Positions 7,091 to 7,298 of a stretch of 7,298 nucleotides of DNA are shown here, one piece after another. The stretch covers positions 1 to 7,298 of the forward strand of contig JBEKCO010000067.1 of the NCBI GenBank assembly GCA_050014835.1. The letters run 5' to 3'. Position 1 is the first letter of the stretch. Each line of letters starts with the position of its first letter. The translations under genes and the position numbers were made by a program. A model generated the notes under the pieces. It had not been told where the DNA came from. It was given only the letters and a program-made list of their open reading frames with translations, and made no database searches. This stretch comes from Bog-793 sp050014835. GTDB lineage: Bacteria > Actinomycetota > Acidimicrobiia > Acidimicrobiales > Bog-793.

Positions 7091-7150
7091 GGCGTGACGC
7101 GCGCGGCGACGACCCGTCCCGGGACCGTGTCACGCCAGACCGCGGCGTGA
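7091..7150. repeat. Three alternating copies of a 7-mer forming competing hairpins
   Basis: GGCGTGAC at 7091-7098, GTCACGCC at 7129-7136 and GGCGTGA at 7144-7150 can pair in two mutually exclusive ways. The first and second copies give an 8-bp stem, extendable to about 11 with a wobble, around a loop containing the 10-bp palindrome GTCCCGGGAC (7116-7125). The second and third give a perfect 7-bp stem with a 7-base loop (7130-7150). No T-run follows either. It may act as a terminator for tRNA read-through, or be a repetitive palindromic element. Confidence 0.5.
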
Positions 7151-7179
7151 TCCCGAGCCGACGTCGCGGCGCCAGGACC

Positions 7180-7298
7180 TAGTGCCGCGTCAGGCAACGT
7201 TTGCGCGTTTTACCAGCTCACGTAGTGCTTTGTCGTGAGCGTTGTGGTTCCGCCAGGTGATGTAGCGGCGGATCATCGAGGCCTGCTCTTGATGTGAC
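7180..7298 (-). mobile_element. End of a probable IS630-like insertion sequence, cut by the window edge
   Basis: From about 7182 onward the base composition falls to about 57% G+C by hand count and the minus strand encodes a transposase-like C-terminus. CTAG at 7179-7182 fits the target preference of IS630 elements, which insert at and duplicate TA. On that reading the flanking TA is 7180-7181 and the element's terminus begins GTGCCGCGTCAGGCAACG at 7182. The transposase stop lies within this terminus. The other end and inverted repeat lie outside the window, so the boundary is inferred. Confidence 0.5.
7190..7298 (-). CDS. Probable IS630-like transposase, C-terminal 35 residues
   Basis: An open frame enters from the window edge and ends with TGA (TCA at 7190-7192 on the plus strand). 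The 35 visible residues include IRRYITWRNHNAHD and end LRELVKRANVA. The Tyr-x-x-Trp-Arg-Asn pattern followed by a short basic tail is what I recall from the C-termini of actinobacterial IS630-family transposases, where a final helix follows the last catalytic acidic residue. That residue would lie upstream, beyond the window, so catalytic competence cannot be judged. Codon choice is less GC-biased than in the nuo genes (AAA, GTA, CTA, TCA), consistent with acquired DNA. Whether the gene is full length or a remnant is unknown. Other transposase families are not excluded. Confidence 0.55.
   Translation of the reverse strand, partial: SHQEQASMIRRYITWRNHNAHDKALRELVKRANVA

Noticed and set aside
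6393..7097. Plus-strand open frames across yajQ and into the tRNA region (6393-6635, 6557-6928, 6657-7097)
   Set aside because: They are shadows of yajQ on the opposite strand. The last runs through the tRNA-Tyr gene, which is not coding.
1..7298. CRISPR array, toxin-antitoxin pair, phage or biosynthetic genes
   Set aside because: No regularly spaced repeats and no such gene families are visible. Everything outside the last 120 bases is core respiratory, YajQ or tRNA sequence.

Overview
This is a high-GC (roughly two-thirds or more G+C by eye), gene-dense bacterial window. The long nuo run, GTG and ATG starts, ATGA overlaps, a leaderless-type promoter (TAnnnT about 6 nt before an ATG) and a tRNA-Tyr without encoded CCA together suggest an actinomycete-like organism, perhaps a deep-branching Actinomycetota class. 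That placement is inference, because no marker here fixes it.

Positions 1-6355 (+ strand) hold the distal end of a respiratory complex I (NADH:quinone oxidoreductase) operon in canonical order: the end of nuoI, then nuoJ, nuoK, nuoL, nuoM and nuoN. NuoI carries iron-sulfur clusters in the peripheral arm. NuoJ and NuoK are small membrane subunits of the proton-transfer path, and NuoL, NuoM and NuoN are the three antiporter-like proton pumps. Genes overlap by 1 to 4 bases except at nuoK/nuoL (7-bp gap, GTG start with its own ribosome binding site). The glutamates and lysines expected for proton transfer are present in every pump, so the operon looks intact and functional.

Positions 6380-6868 (- strand) hold a YajQ-family nucleotide-binding protein, convergent with nuoN. 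Its start codon lacks a usable ribosome binding site but sits 6 nt from a TAGCGT box, suggesting a leaderless mRNA. A perfect 16-bp palindrome abuts that box.

Positions 6972-7053 (+) hold a complete tRNA-Tyr(GTA) with a long variable arm. About 126 bp follow with no convincing gene but with three alternating copies of a 7-mer (GGCGTGA/TCACGCC). From about 7180 to the window end the base composition drops to about 57% G+C and the minus strand encodes the C-terminal tail of a probable IS630-like transposase. The element's end appears to lie in a CTAG, the target preference of IS630 elements.

Most of the window is ordinary core metabolism. I do not see a new defence, biosynthetic or mobile system. 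The points worth a second look are the yajQ promoter with its palindrome, and the repeat-bearing junction between the tRNA gene and the insertion sequence.
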